Source: Neoroseomonas terrae (GTDB lineage: Bacteria; Pseudomonadota; Alphaproteobacteria; Acetobacterales; Acetobacteraceae). Taken from it: a DNA stretch of 64,000 nt. Every line of letters begins with the position of its first letter. The first letter of the stretch is position 1. The notes below the pieces were generated by a model. That model was not told where the DNA came from. It made no database searches and worked only from the letters and a program-made list of their open reading frames with translations. The position numbers and the translations under genes were made by a program. Shown piece by piece: positions 36,989 to 45,126 of this stretch. The stretch spans positions 227,342 through 291,341 of the forward strand of contig NZ_JAAEDI010000001.1 of the NCBI RefSeq assembly GCF_018129025.1, read 5' to 3'.

Positions 36989-37887
36989 GCGCCTCCTACG
37001 CTACCGGCCTCCCCGCGGTGATCCGCGGGGAGGAAGCCTATCAGACCGCCCACCGGGAGAAGCGCCGCCAGGCGCTGCTCGGTGCGGCGATCCTGTTCCT
37101 CTGTCTGCTTGTCGCCGGCTGGGTCAGCGAGGCGTACCCCGCCACGCTCTGGGCCGGGCTGCCGCGTATCGGCGAGTATTTCGGTCGAATCCTTCCCGAC
37201 CTGCGCTGGGCGACGCTGTTCTCGGACGCGGAGACGGAGGGCTCGATCGCCTTCTGGATGTACCGCCTGCCCGAGTGGTCGCTGCTGATCCTCGAGACGG
37301 CCAACATGGCCGCGCTGGCGACGCTGATGGGCTCAGTGGCCGCGCTGCTGCTGGCCTTTCCCGCGGCGCGGAACATCGCGCCCTCGTCGCTCACCTACCA
37401 GTTGGCGCGGCGCTCGCTCGAGGCGCTCCGCACCGTGCCCGAGATCGTCTACGCGCTGATCTTCGTCTGGGCCTTCGGTGTCGGGCCGCTTGCCGGCATT
37501 CTGGCCATCGCGCTGCATTCCGCCGGCGCCAATGGCAAGTTGTTCGCCGAGGCCATCGAGAACGCCGACCTAAAGGCGTGGGAAGGTGTGCAAAGCACCG
37601 GGGGGTCGTGGTTCCACGCCTGTCGCTTCGCTGTGCTGCCGCAGGTGTTGCCGAACATCATCTCCTACCTGCTGCTGCGCTTTGAGGTGAACATCCGCTC
37701 CGCGAGCGTTATCGGTTTCGTAGGCGCCGGCGGCATCGGCGAGGAACTCTACAAGGTGATCTCCTTCAACTATTATGAGGAGATCAGCGCCATCGTGCTG
37801 CTGATCATCCTGACCGTGTCCTGCGTGGACCTGCTGTCGGAGCGCCTGCGCCACGCGGCCATCGGGCGACTGGAGACGACGCGATGA
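36985..37887 (+). CDS. phnE: Phosphonate ABC transporter permease (first)
   Basis: 300 aa, five or six membrane segments. The GTG start overlaps the phnD stop (GTGA). The binding-protein-dependent permease motif with the EAA loop is seen as FAEAIENADLKAWEGVQSTG followed by FAVLPQVLPNIISYLLLRFE. SASVIGFVGAGGIGEELYKV is the PhnE C-terminal signature. A soluble stretch before the first core helices (GEYFGRILPDLRWATLFSDA) is longer than in the second permease. It pairs with the next gene to form a heterodimeric channel. Confidence 0.93.
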   Translation: MSASYATGLPAVIRGEEAYQTAHREKRRQALLGAAILFLCLLVAGWVSEAYPATLWAGLPRIGEYFGRILPDLRWATLFSDAETEGSIAFWMYRLPEWSLLILETANMAALATLMGSVAALLLAFPAARNIAPSSLTYQLARRSLEALRTVPEIVYALIFVWAFGVGPLAGILAIALHSAGANGKLFAEAIENADLKAWEGVQSTGGSWFHACRFAVLPQVLPNIISYLLLRFEVNIRSASVIGFVGAGGIGEELYKVISFNYYEEISAIVLLIILTVSCVDLLSERLRHAAIGRLETTR

Positions 37888-38726
37888 GCCCGGATGTCGC
37901 GTTGTGGCGGGACCGCGTGCCTGCGGCCTTCGGTGCGACGAGGGGGCGGCGGGTCCTTCGTGCGGTCGGCTGGTCCCTGTTCCTCGCTTGGCTGGCCGGT
38001 GCCCTTTGGGGGTTCGGCTTCACGCCGCAGCGGCTGTGGAACGGGCTGTCGGGCCTTGGCACCATCGTTGTGCTGATGATCCCGCCTTCGCCCGGCGAGC
38101 TGTGGGTGGACATCCTCAAGGGCATGGCGGAATCGGTCGCCATGGCCTTCCTCGGCACCTTCATGGCGGCAATCGTCGCGGTGCCGCTGGGCTTCCTCGG
38201 CGCGCGTAACATCGTCACCAGCGTGCTGTTCCGCTTTTCGCTGCGCCGCGTGCTGGATGGCTTCCGCGGCGTTGACCAACTCATCTGGGCGCTGGCCTAT
38301 GTGCGCGCGGTGGGGCTTGGGCCTTTGGCGGGCGTGCTCGCCATCTTCACGGCGGATATCGCGGTGCTGGCGAAGCTCTATGCCGAAGCCATCGAGAATG
38401 CCGAGAAGAGGCAGGCCGAGGGGATCGTCGCCGCCGGCGGCGGACGCCTGGCGGCCATCCGCTTTGGAGTGCTGCCCCAGGTGGCGCCGGTGATGCTTGC
38501 CCAGGCGCTGTACTTCTTTGAGAGCAACACGCGCTCGGCGACGATCCTCGGCGTCGTCGGCGCCGGCGGCATCGGCCTGCAGATCGCCGAGCGCATCCGT
38601 GTGCGCCATTGGGACGAGGTCGCCTTCATCATCCTTCTGATGATCGTGACGGTGGCTGCGATCGACTGGATCTCCGGGCGCATCCGGCGGCGACTGATTG
38701 GCGGTGTCCTTCGCGTCGAGGCTTGA
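37884..38726 (+). CDS. phnE: Phosphonate ABC transporter permease (second)
   Basis: 280 aa. ATGA overlap with the first permease. Core motifs are GMAESVAMAFLGTFMAAIVA, VPLGFLGARNIV, GVDQLIWALAYVRAVGLGPL, the EAA loop AEAIENAEKRQAEGIVAAGG with IRFGVLPQVAPVMLAQALYF, and SATILGVVGAGGIGLQIAER. Two phnE copies in tandem are known in several alphaproteobacterial phn transporters. No phnG-M, phnX or ptx genes follow; the operon appears to end here, 138 bases before a convergent XRE gene. Confidence 0.93.
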   Translation: MSPDVALWRDRVPAAFGATRGRRVLRAVGWSLFLAWLAGALWGFGFTPQRLWNGLSGLGTIVVLMIPPSPGELWVDILKGMAESVAMAFLGTFMAAIVAVPLGFLGARNIVTSVLFRFSLRRVLDGFRGVDQLIWALAYVRAVGLGPLAGVLAIFTADIAVLAKLYAEAIENAEKRQAEGIVAAGGGRLAAIRFGVLPQVAPVMLAQALYFFESNTRSATILGVVGAGGIGLQIAERIRVRHWDEVAFIILLMIVTVAAIDWISGRIRRRLIGGVLRVEA

Positions 38727-38798
38727 TCGGGCTGACGGAAAAGCCGCGCTTCGCTGGTCCGCGCCGGTGGCACCGCATGGGGCCACGGTCAGGCCGGC

Positions 38799-38818
38799 TC
38801 ATCGCAGTTAAGCGATGA
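38799..38818 (+). terminator. Small stem-loop after phnE
   Basis: TCATCGC at 38799-38805 pairs with GCGATGA at 38812-38818 around AGTTAA. It lies 73 bases after the last phn gene and 46 before the end of the convergent XRE gene. The stem is short and no T-run follows, so function as a terminator is uncertain. Confidence 0.3.
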
Positions 38819-38863
38819 ACCTGATCCGCACCCGATCCCTGACGTATCAGGAAAAGTTGGGGC

Positions 38864-39310
38864 TCATTCCTCGCGGTCGCGCTGCTGCGCCTGGGACTGC
38901 GCGGCAAGCGCCCGCGCCATCTGGCTCAGCGCTTCCTGATGCTTGTCATTGTCGATCAGGGCAAAGTTGCGCGCCAGTTCCAGGAACATCCGCTGGCGGG
39001 ACGAGATGGGTGGCGTCTCCACACCCGGCTGCAATCCCTCGAAGAAATAGGAGACCGGGACGTTGAGCACCTGCGCGATCTCGAACAGGCGACCGGCCGA
39101 GATCCGATTCAGCCCCCGCTCATACTTGTGAGCCTGCTGGTACGTGACGCCGATCATCTTCGCGAGCTGTTGCTGCGATAGGCCGAGCATGGTCCGCCGC
39201 TCGCGTATGCGGGCGCCGACGTGATGATCAACCAAGCTGGCGCGCTGCGTCGACGCGTCGTCCACGCTGATCTCGATATCGGCCGAGGGAGGGATCGAAT
39301 TCATCGTCAT
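38864..39310 (-). CDS. XRE-family helix-turn-helix regulator
   Basis: 148 aa. An acidic disordered N-terminus precedes a Cro/CI HTH at about residues 33-90: VGARIRERRTMLGLSQQQLA, KMIGVTYQQAHKYERGLNRI and SAGRLFEIAQVLNVPVSYFF. A helical tail ends in Gln/Arg-rich sequence (SQMARALAAQSQAQQRDREE). Single-HTH proteins of this size and layout are common in alphaproteobacteria; target genes are unknown. AAGG about eight bases upstream favours the first of two close ATGs. It precedes phaR's end on the same strand but is not clearly linked to it. Confidence 0.88.
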   Translation of the reverse strand: MTMNSIPPSADIEISVDDASTQRASLVDHHVGARIRERRTMLGLSQQQLAKMIGVTYQQAHKYERGLNRISAGRLFEIAQVLNVPVSYFFEGLQPGVETPPISSRQRMFLELARNFALIDNDKHQEALSQMARALAAQSQAQQRDREE

Positions 39311-39399
39311 GGCAATGGCCTTACCATAGCGCGGATTGCGTGTGCCAGCAAGGTTACTTCTCTACTCTCGCGCGTATCGCGCAGTCGTGATGGAAACGG

Positions 39400-40005
39400 T
39401 CAGCCGCTCTTTTCTGCATCCTTAAGGCTGGCGAGCTGACGGCGCAGTGTTTCGATCTCAGCCTTCAGCGCGTCGACTTCCGCCGGTGCATCTTCGCGGC
39501 GCCCGAAGGGGGCGAACAGGCTCATGGCGCGCTCCATCATCGCCATGTTCTGCTTGCCGAGCTCCTCGATATTCGGAAAAGGCATGAAGCCGCCCACCAT
39601 GGTGTGCTCCATGGTCCGGCGCATCTGGTCCTGCTGCCGGCCGAAGGAAGCCATGGCGAACTCCAGGTAGCGCGGCACCAAGCCCTGGAGGTTGTCGCCG
39701 TAATAGCCGATCAGCTGCCGGAGAAAGGCCGTTGGCAACAGGTTCTGGCCGCCCTTGCTCTCCTCCTCGACGATGATCTGCGTCAGCACCGACCGCGTGA
39801 TGTCATCCCCGGACTTGGCATCGTAGACCACGAAGTCGCGCCCGTGGCGCACCATCTTCGCCAGGTCGTCCAGGGTGACGTATGTCGAGGCCTCAGTGTT
39901 GTAGAGCCGCCGATTGGCGTATTTCTTGACCACCACCGGCGGTGCCGCCGCCGTTTCATTGCCTTGCGCTCCGCTTGCCGCCGCTGCACTGCCGGCCATC
40001 GACAT
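39400..40005 (-). CDS. phaR: Polyhydroxyalkanoate synthesis regulator PhaR
   Basis: 201 aa from the ATG preceded by GGGGCGAGG. The DNA-binding PHB_acc_N domain is unmistakable: VVVKKYANRRLYNTEASTYV, TLDDLAKMVRHGRDFVVYDA, KSGDDITRSVLTQIIVEEES. The PHB_acc domain follows (LLPTAFLRQLIGYYGDNLQG). The tail ends in a coiled coil (EVDALKAEIETLRRQLASLK). PhaR binds PHB granules and represses phasin/PHA genes when polymer is absent. A TTG start 45 bases further upstream is possible. It is divergent from the small-protein/phaC-like pair, which fits a local regulatory role. Confidence 0.94.
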   Translation of the reverse strand: MSMAGSAAAASGAQGNETAAAPPVVVKKYANRRLYNTEASTYVTLDDLAKMVRHGRDFVVYDAKSGDDITRSVLTQIIVEEESKGGQNLLPTAFLRQLIGYYGDNLQGLVPRYLEFAMASFGRQQDQMRRTMEHTMVGGFMPFPNIEELGKQNMAMMERAMSLFAPFGRREDAPAEVDALKAEIETLRRQLASLKDAEKSG

Positions 40006-40055
40006 CACGCCTCGCCCCTGGTCGTTTGGAGCGGTAGCGTAGACGCTCAATGCGG

Positions 40056-40071
40056 TGCAGCGAAAGCAGCA
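40056..40071. promoter_or_regulatory. TGC-rich candidate PhaR site
   Basis: TGCAGCGAAAGCAGCA lies in the divergent region between phaR and the PHA synthase module. PhaR proteins of Rhodobacter and Paracoccus bind TGC/GCA-rich elements such as CTGC-N3-4-GCAG. Here two GCAG units occur as a direct rather than inverted repeat, so the match is partial. Confidence 0.3.
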
Positions 40072-40131
40072 AATTCCGTGCGTTCCTTCGGCCGGGCTCT
40101 GCCGCTATGGTCCGCCGCGCGAGGAACCCCT

Positions 40132-40530
40132 ATGGAACCGCCTGAGGATATCGACAGCCTCGCGGAGGACTGGATCGCGCTGTGGCAGAGCGAGATCGCC
40201 GGACTGGCCGCCGATCCGGAACTGGCCGAGCAATGGGCCGCCTGGGCTGCGCTTGGCGCGGCGTGGATGCGCGCGGCCACCGCCATGGCGCCGCGCTATC
40301 GGCCCGGCGGCGGCCATGACGGCACCGCTTCGCCGCCGTGGACCGCGCCCCCTGCCGCTGCATCTGGGCCTCGCGGGCCTGCGGGCGATGGCGGCGGCGA
40401 CCAGCCTGCCCGCAATGCCATGGCCGAACGCCTGGCCGAACTCGAGCGCCGCCTGGCCGATCTCGAAGGCGGGGCTGGTGGAACGGGACCGGATCCTCGC
40501 GGCCCTCGCGGCCGGCGGCCACGCGGCTGA
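40132..40530 (+). CDS. Small Trp-rich protein preceding PhaC-like synthase (possible PhaE-like partner)
   Basis: Open frame of 132 codons. The N-terminal 60 residues (MEPPEDIDSLAEDWIALWQS, EIAGLAADPELAEQWAAWAA, LGAAWMRAATAMAPRY) look like a genuine acidic, Trp-rich helical protein with native codon choice. The rest overlaps the synthase gene by 215 bases: a Gly/Pro linker with atypical CCT/TCT codons, then a coiled coil (MAERLAELERRLADLE). Class III PHA synthases need a PhaE subunit whose C-terminus is a coiled coil, and class IV a short PhaR subunit, so this could be a miniature partner. It is equally possible that the true gene ended near 40317 in an ATGA overlap. No confident homology. Confidence 0.5.
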   Translation: MEPPEDIDSLAEDWIALWQSEIAGLAADPELAEQWAAWAALGAAWMRAATAMAPRYRPGGGHDGTASPPWTAPPAAASGPRGPAGDGGGDQPARNAMAERLAELERRLADLEGGAGGTGPDPRGPRGRRPRG

Positions 40531-41551
40531 GGCCTTTGGCGCCGCCGTCCTGATGCGGCTCGCCCGGGCCGACCGGGCGATGATCGCGGGCCTTGCCGCT
40601 TATCGCCGCCATCCCTGGATGCGGGAGATGGCCGACCCGCCCGCCATCTGGGCCGAGGGCGGGTCCCGCCTGCTCGACTTCGGCGGGGAGGGGCCGGCGG
40701 TGCTGTTCGTGCCGTCCCTCGTCAACCGTGCCTATGTGCTGGACCTGACGCCCGAACGGTCATTGATGCGCTGGCTGCCGGGGCAGGGCTTCCGGACGCT
40801 CCTGCTCGACTGGGGCTGGCCGGGCGAGGCGGAACGCCACTTCACCCTGACCGACTACGTCGCCGGGCGCCTGGAACGAGCGCTCGCGGCTGCCCCTGGC
40901 CCGGTCGTGCTGGCGGGCTACTGCATGGGCGGGCTGCTGGCGCTCGCCGCGGCGCTGCGCCGGCCGGACCGGGTACGGGCGCTCGCCCTACTCGCGACAC
41001 CCTGGGATTTCCACGCCGGCCCGGACGGGCCGCGCCGGGCGCGCACCGCCGCCGCCCTGGTGCCGGGGCTCGAGACGCTGATGGAGCCGACCGGCGCCCT
41101 GCCGGTCGATACCATCCAGTCGCTGTTCGCGATGCTCGATCCCTTCGGCATCGCGCAGAAATTCCGCGCCTTTGCGCGGCTGAAGCCGGAATCGGCCCGT
41201 GCCGCGCTGTTCGTCGCGCTGGAGGACTGGCTGAATGACGGCGTGCCGCTGCCCGCGCCGGTCGCGCGGCAATGCCTCGCCGGCTGGTACGGGCGCAATG
41301 AGCCCGGACGGCTCGGCTGGCGCATCGCTGGGCAGGTGATCGACCCGGCGGCCTGGGACGGTCCGGCCTTCGCCGGCATCCCGGAGCGTGACCGCATCGT
41401 GCCGCCCGAATCCGCCGCCGCAGCCGCCACACGGCTACGGCACGCGCATACCCACATTGCCGCCGGCGGCCACATCGGCATGGTCGCCGGCACCGGGGCG
41501 GAAGCCGCGCTGTGGCGCCCGCTATGCGCCTGGCTGGGAAGCCTGACGTAG
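40316..41551 (+). CDS. PhaC-like PHA synthase (alpha/beta hydrolase with Cys nucleophile)
   Basis: Alpha/beta-hydrolase whose nucleophile box is GYCMGG, a cysteine as in PHA synthases rather than the serine of lipases. The other triad members are Asp in IPERDRIVPP and His in AAGGHIGMVAG. VLFVPSLVNRAYVLDLTPER and LLLDWGWPGEAERHFTLTDY match the PhaC core. From ATG 40316 it is 411 aa (Cys203, Asp359, His386). From a GTG at 40478, which has GAAGG eight bases upstream, it is 357 aa with Cys149/Asp305/His332, nearly co-linear with class III PhaC. It polymerises hydroxyacyl-CoA into storage polyester if active. N-terminus uncertain; core confident. Confidence 0.8.
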   Translation: MTAPLRRRGPRPLPLHLGLAGLRAMAAATSLPAMPWPNAWPNSSAAWPISKAGLVERDRILAALAAGGHAAEAFGAAVLMRLARADRAMIAGLAAYRRHPWMREMADPPAIWAEGGSRLLDFGGEGPAVLFVPSLVNRAYVLDLTPERSLMRWLPGQGFRTLLLDWGWPGEAERHFTLTDYVAGRLERALAAAPGPVVLAGYCMGGLLALAAALRRPDRVRALALLATPWDFHAGPDGPRRARTAAALVPGLETLMEPTGALPVDTIQSLFAMLDPFGIAQKFRAFARLKPESARAALFVALEDWLNDGVPLPAPVARQCLAGWYGRNEPGRLGWRIAGQVIDPAAWDGPAFAGIPERDRIVPPESAAAAATRLRHAHTHIAAGGHIGMVAGTGAEAALWRPLCAWLGSLT

Positions 41552-42127
41552 CGCGGCCGCGACCTCCGGCCGGTCCAACAGCTTGTCGATCGCCTCGTTC
41601 ATCGTGCGCAGCATCAACGCGTGCAACTCGTCCGTCGAAGCGAGGACCCCGCCGTCCAGCGCGAAGATGCTGCCGCTGAGGTTGTAGACGCGCTCTGCCC
41701 CCTGCCAAAGAACGCGGCCCGTGCCGCGTTGGCGCAGCGTGAGTTCGATGTCCGCCGTCGCCTCCAGCCGCGCGAAGCGGTTGGCGTCGAACTGGCGGAT
41801 GGTCACCAGCACGTCGACGCGCGGGTCTTGCGGCGCCAGCCAGCCGCGCGCCGCCAAGGCGTCGTCCACCGCGCTGCGGACGACCTCGCTCACCGGCCTG
41901 TCGGCTTCGAGGGTCTTCAGCGGATTGCCATAGCCGCCGCGGATCGCGCCGATCCACCGGTCGTTCTCGCGCCCCGTCCGGCGCGTGTTCTGCACCTCTG
42001 TCACGCGGGCGACCGGTCCGGGCGCCCGGTTACCCGTGATTCCCGCGGGTGCAGCATAAGGCATGGGGTGCTGCGTTGTGCCACAGGCCCCAAGGCCGAG
42101 CAGCAGCAAGCCAAACAGCTTCTTCAT
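41522..42127 (-). CDS. Uncharacterised lipoprotein (YajG-like)
   Basis: 201 aa with lipobox LGAC (Cys15) after MKKLFGLLLLGL. The body (PVSEVVRSAVDDALAARGWL, VDVLVTIRQFDANRFARLEA, TADIELTLRQRGTGRVLWQG and a C-terminal helix DELHALMLRTMNEAIDKLLD) has the pattern of YajG-type or DUF4136-like outer-membrane lipoproteins: one domain with paired helices and a beta sheet. Function unknown. Its last 30 bases overlap the end of the convergent phaC-like gene. It is an independent transcript, and nothing links it to PHA metabolism beyond location. Confidence 0.78.
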   Translation of the reverse strand: MKKLFGLLLLGLGACGTTQHPMPYAAPAGITGNRAPGPVARVTEVQNTRRTGRENDRWIGAIRGGYGNPLKTLEADRPVSEVVRSAVDDALAARGWLAPQDPRVDVLVTIRQFDANRFARLEATADIELTLRQRGTGRVLWQGAERVYNLSGSIFALDGGVLASTDELHALMLRTMNEAIDKLLDRPEVAAALRQASQPGA

Positions 42128-42273
42128 GTGATCTCCCGACTTCGTGAGTCTAGTGTCGTCCCGTATAGCCAGCCAATCAACCTCGGGTTGGGTGTCACGG
42201 CGGCGTGCTTGTAGCGCCCGGCCCAGCGGCGCATGTTTCGGGTCAATACCCTGCCAACGGAGAGCAGCCAGTC

Positions 42274-43446
42274 ATGACCGAAATCGTCATCGCCTCCGCC
42301 GCCCGCACCCCGGTCGGTTCGTTCAACGGGGCCTTCGCCTCGCTGCCCGCTCATGTCCTTGGCACCGCCGCGATCAAGGCCGCGATGGAGCGCGCCAAGA
42401 TCGAAGGCGGCGACGTGGACGAAGTCATCATGGGCCAGATCCTGGCCGCCGGCTCCGGCCAGAACCCCGCTCGCCAGGCGAGCGTGAATGCCGGCATCCC
42501 GGTCGAGCACACCGCCTTCGGCATCAACCAGCTCTGCGGTTCCGGCCTCCGCGCCGTGGCCCTCGCCGCCCAGCAGATCGCGACGGGCGACGCCCGCATC
42601 GTCGTCGCCGGTGGGCAGGAGAGCATGACCCAGGCCCCGCACGCTCAGCAGCTCCGCGCCGGGCAGAAGATGGGTGACCTCGCGCTGATCGACACCATGC
42701 TGCGCGACGGGCTGATGGATGCCTTCCACGGGTACCACATGGGCAACACCGCCGAGAACGTGGCCCAGAAGTTCCAGATCACCCGCGCCGAGCAGGACGA
42801 GTTCGCCTTCAACAGCCAGCGCAAGGCTGGCGAGGCGATGAAGTCCGGCCGCTTCAAGGACGAGATCATCCCGGTCACCGTGAAGGGCCGCAAGGGCGAT
42901 GTCGTCGTCAGCGATGACGAATACCCGAAGCCCGAGACCACTATGGAAGTGCTGGCGAAGCTGCGCGCTGCCTTCAACAAGGACGGCACGGTGACGGCGG
43001 GCAATGCCTCCGGCATCAACGACGGCGCCGCGGCAATCGTGGTGATGACGGCCGATGAGGCGGCGAAGCGCGGCATCACGCCGATGGCGCGTATCGTGTC
43101 CTGGGCCACCGCCGGCGTCGATCCGTCGATCATGGGCACCGGGCCGATTCCGGCGTCGCGCAAGGCGCTGGCGAAGGCCGGCTGGAAGCACGAGGACCTC
43201 GACCTGATCGAAGCCAACGAGGCCTTCGCGGCGCAGGCGCTCGCGGTGAACAAGGACCTCGGCTGGGACACGTCGAAGGTGAACGTGAATGGCGGCGCGA
43301 TCGCGTTGGGCCATCCGATCGGGGCGTCCGGCGCCCGCGTGCTGACGACCCTGCTGTTCGAGATGCAGAAGCGTGACGCCAAGAAGGGCCTGGCGACGCT
43401 GTGCATCGGCGGCGGGATGGGCGTTGCGATGTGCCTGGAGCGGTAA
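42274..43446 (+). CDS. phaA: Acetyl-CoA C-acetyltransferase (thiolase)
   Basis: 390 aa, the standard degradative/biosynthetic thiolase II length. Active-site residues are Cys88 in [13 protein letters not shown], His347 in [15 protein letters not shown] and Cys377 in [13 protein letters not shown]. It condenses two acetyl-CoA to acetoacetyl-CoA, the first step of PHB synthesis. Its closeness to phaR and the phaC-like gene supports the phaA name, though the reductase phaB is not in the window. GGAGAG lies before the ATG; a longer frame begins 69 bases upstream with no homology. Confidence 0.93.
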   Translation: MTEIVIASAARTPVGSFNGAFASLPAHVLGTAAIKAAMERAKIEGGDVDEVIMGQILAAGSGQNPARQASVNAGIPVEHTAFGINQLCGSGLRAVALAAQQIATGDARIVVAGGQESMTQAPHAQQLRAGQKMGDLALIDTMLRDGLMDAFHGYHMGNTAENVAQKFQITRAEQDEFAFNSQRKAGEAMKSGRFKDEIIPVTVKGRKGDVVVSDDEYPKPETTMEVLAKLRAAFNKDGTVTAGNASGINDGAAAIVVMTADEAAKRGITPMARIVSWATAGVDPSIMGTGPIPASRKALAKAGWKHEDLDLIEANEAFAAQALAVNKDLGWDTSKVNVNGGAIALGHPIGASGARVLTTLLFEMQKRDAKKGLATLCIGGGMGVAMCLER

Positions 43447-43533
43447 TCAGAATCGGGGAAGGGCGTCGGCTCCTCTCCAAGCCAGCCGGAGATCGTTGAA
43501 CCTCTGGTGCACGACGATCTGCTTGCGGGGGGC

Positions 43534-45126
43534 CTACCCGCCTCCCGCCATGCAGCGCGCCGCAATCAGGCCGAAGGTCAGGCCTGACGCCAACGAGTAG
43601 CCGGTCTGGTATCCTGACCCTGTTTCCGTCCTTGCTGCCGCGTTGCCGACGGCGAACAGGCCGGGGATCGGATGGCCGCGGAGATGCGTCACGCGCGCCT
43701 CCGCATCGGCCAGCAGCCCCGCCGAGGACAACGCGGTCGGATGAAGCTGGATGCCGTAGAACGGCGCGGCCTCCAGTGGACCCAGCGTGCTGCGCGGATC
43801 GTAGCGATTCAGCCCCCAGGCGGAATGCCCCCGGCCGAAGCCGCGATCGACACCGTTCCGCGCATCGGCATTGAAGGTTCGGACGGTCTCCGCAAGACCG
43901 TCGGCATCGATGCCGAGCTGCCGGCCCAGCGTCGGAATGTCGGGCGCCTGGTGGACCCAGCGAGGGATCTCGGCGCCCGGCGGCCGACCGCCAAAGGAAG
44001 AATGGTCGGCGAATTGCTGGTCGAAGATCAGCCAGCACGGCAGGTTCGGCTGCGTGCGTGCCACGACGTCGAAGTGGCGCAGGGCAGGCGCCATCGCCTG
44101 GAAGAACGATTCGTCGGCGAAGCGCCGCCCGTGACGGTTTACCGTGATGGTGTGCGGCGCAGGCAGTTCCTGCGTGCCGGACAGGCGGCATAGGGCAACG
44201 CCATCCGGCGCCTCATCCGGGTTACGAAAGCCGAGGAATAGAGACAGGTTGTTGCCGATCACCTGCGTGGCCGCACCGCATTCCATGGCCATCACCATTC
44301 CGTCGCCGGCGATGCTGTCGGGGAACATGGACTGCCAGTCCGGCAAGGCCTCGTAGCGCTGTACGAGCGTGGGGCTCGATTCGTAGCCACCCGACGCAAT
44401 CACCACGCCACGCCGCGCTGTGATTGTGACGCCGCCCACCGTTACGACGCCGCTAATGCGCCCATCCGCCATGGTCAGGCGCTCGACCGCGGCGTTCGTC
44501 CGCAGGGTGACGCCGCGCTCGGCGGCGACCTTCACGAGCCAGGTGATCAGTCCGGCGCCGCTGGCGCGCAGGCCGGGCTGCTCGCGCGCTGCCTGCTCGG
44601 CGGCAGCCCAGAAGGCGGGGGAGTTAGCCCCGCCGGGCAGTGTCGATCCGGCCAGGCGGAACAGCGGGCCGGCGGGTAGCAGAACCTGCCCGCCTTGGTC
44701 CCCCAGCAAGGCCGCGTCGATTGGTGGCGTATCGACGATGCGCCCGCCGGCCATTGCACCCGGCGCGGCGCCGTAATGGTCGATACGTGGGCTGACGCGG
44801 AAGGGGATGCCCGCCGACTCGAAGAAGCGCAGCGCGCGCGGTGCTTCCTTGATGAAGGCGGCCATCCGGGCCTCGTCGATGCCGTCTGCGCCGACGTAAC
44901 GAAGATACGCCGCTACCGCCTCCGGCGTGTCAGTGCCGCCGGCCGCCGCGTGAAGATGGTTGGCCCCAACCCACAGATAGCCGCTCGAGATCGCGCTCCC
45001 GCCGCCGAACGTCGCCGCCTTCTCCAGCACGATGCAGTCGAGGTCCATGCTTCGCGCCGCTATGGCGGTGGCGAGGCCGGCGCAGCCCGCGCCGATCACT
45101 ACGACGTCGCAAGCGCGCTGCGTCAT
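43534..45126 (-). CDS. FAD-dependent dehydrogenase, fumarate reductase/ketosteroid dehydrogenase type
   Basis: 530 aa. The Rossmann start is CDVVVIGAGCAGLATAIAAR with the Glu-containing CIVLEKAATFGGGSAISSGY. Family elements include GGYESSPTLVQRYEALPDWQ, ITVNRHGRRFADESFFQAMA, PFYGIQLHPTALSSAGLLAD and IPGLFAVGNAAARTETGSGY. Such flavoproteins oxidise or reduce C=C bonds of dicarboxylates, steroids or similar. The ATG overlaps the stop of the upstream binding-protein gene (ATGA), so an imported carboxylate may be the substrate; that is inference. The 87 bases between phaA and this gene contain only a degenerate GGGGAAGGGCGT motif. Confidence 0.88.
   Translation of the reverse strand: MTQRACDVVVIGAGCAGLATAIAARSMDLDCIVLEKAATFGGGSAISSGYLWVGANHLHAAAGGTDTPEAVAAYLRYVGADGIDEARMAAFIKEAPRALRFFESAGIPFRVSPRIDHYGAAPGAMAGGRIVDTPPIDAALLGDQGGQVLLPAGPLFRLAGSTLPGGANSPAFWAAAEQAAREQPGLRASGAGLITWLVKVAAERGVTLRTNAAVERLTMADGRISGVVTVGGVTITARRGVVIASGGYESSPTLVQRYEALPDWQSMFPDSIAGDGMVMAMECGAATQVIGNNLSLFLGFRNPDEAPDGVALCRLSGTQELPAPHTITVNRHGRRFADESFFQAMAPALRHFDVVARTQPNLPCWLIFDQQFADHSSFGGRPPGAEIPRWVHQAPDIPTLGRQLGIDADGLAETVRTFNADARNGVDRGFGRGHSAWGLNRYDPRSTLGPLEAAPFYGIQLHPTALSSAGLLADAEARVTHLRGHPIPGLFAVGNAAARTETGSGYQTGYSLASGLTFGLIAARCMAGGG

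Noticed and set aside
40055..40315. Further upstream extension of the synthase frame
   Set aside because: Arg/Trp/Pro-rich translation with poor codon use; the region is coding in the small-protein frame.
42351..42626. Antisense frames within phaA
   Set aside because: Pure shadow composition over a fully conserved thiolase.
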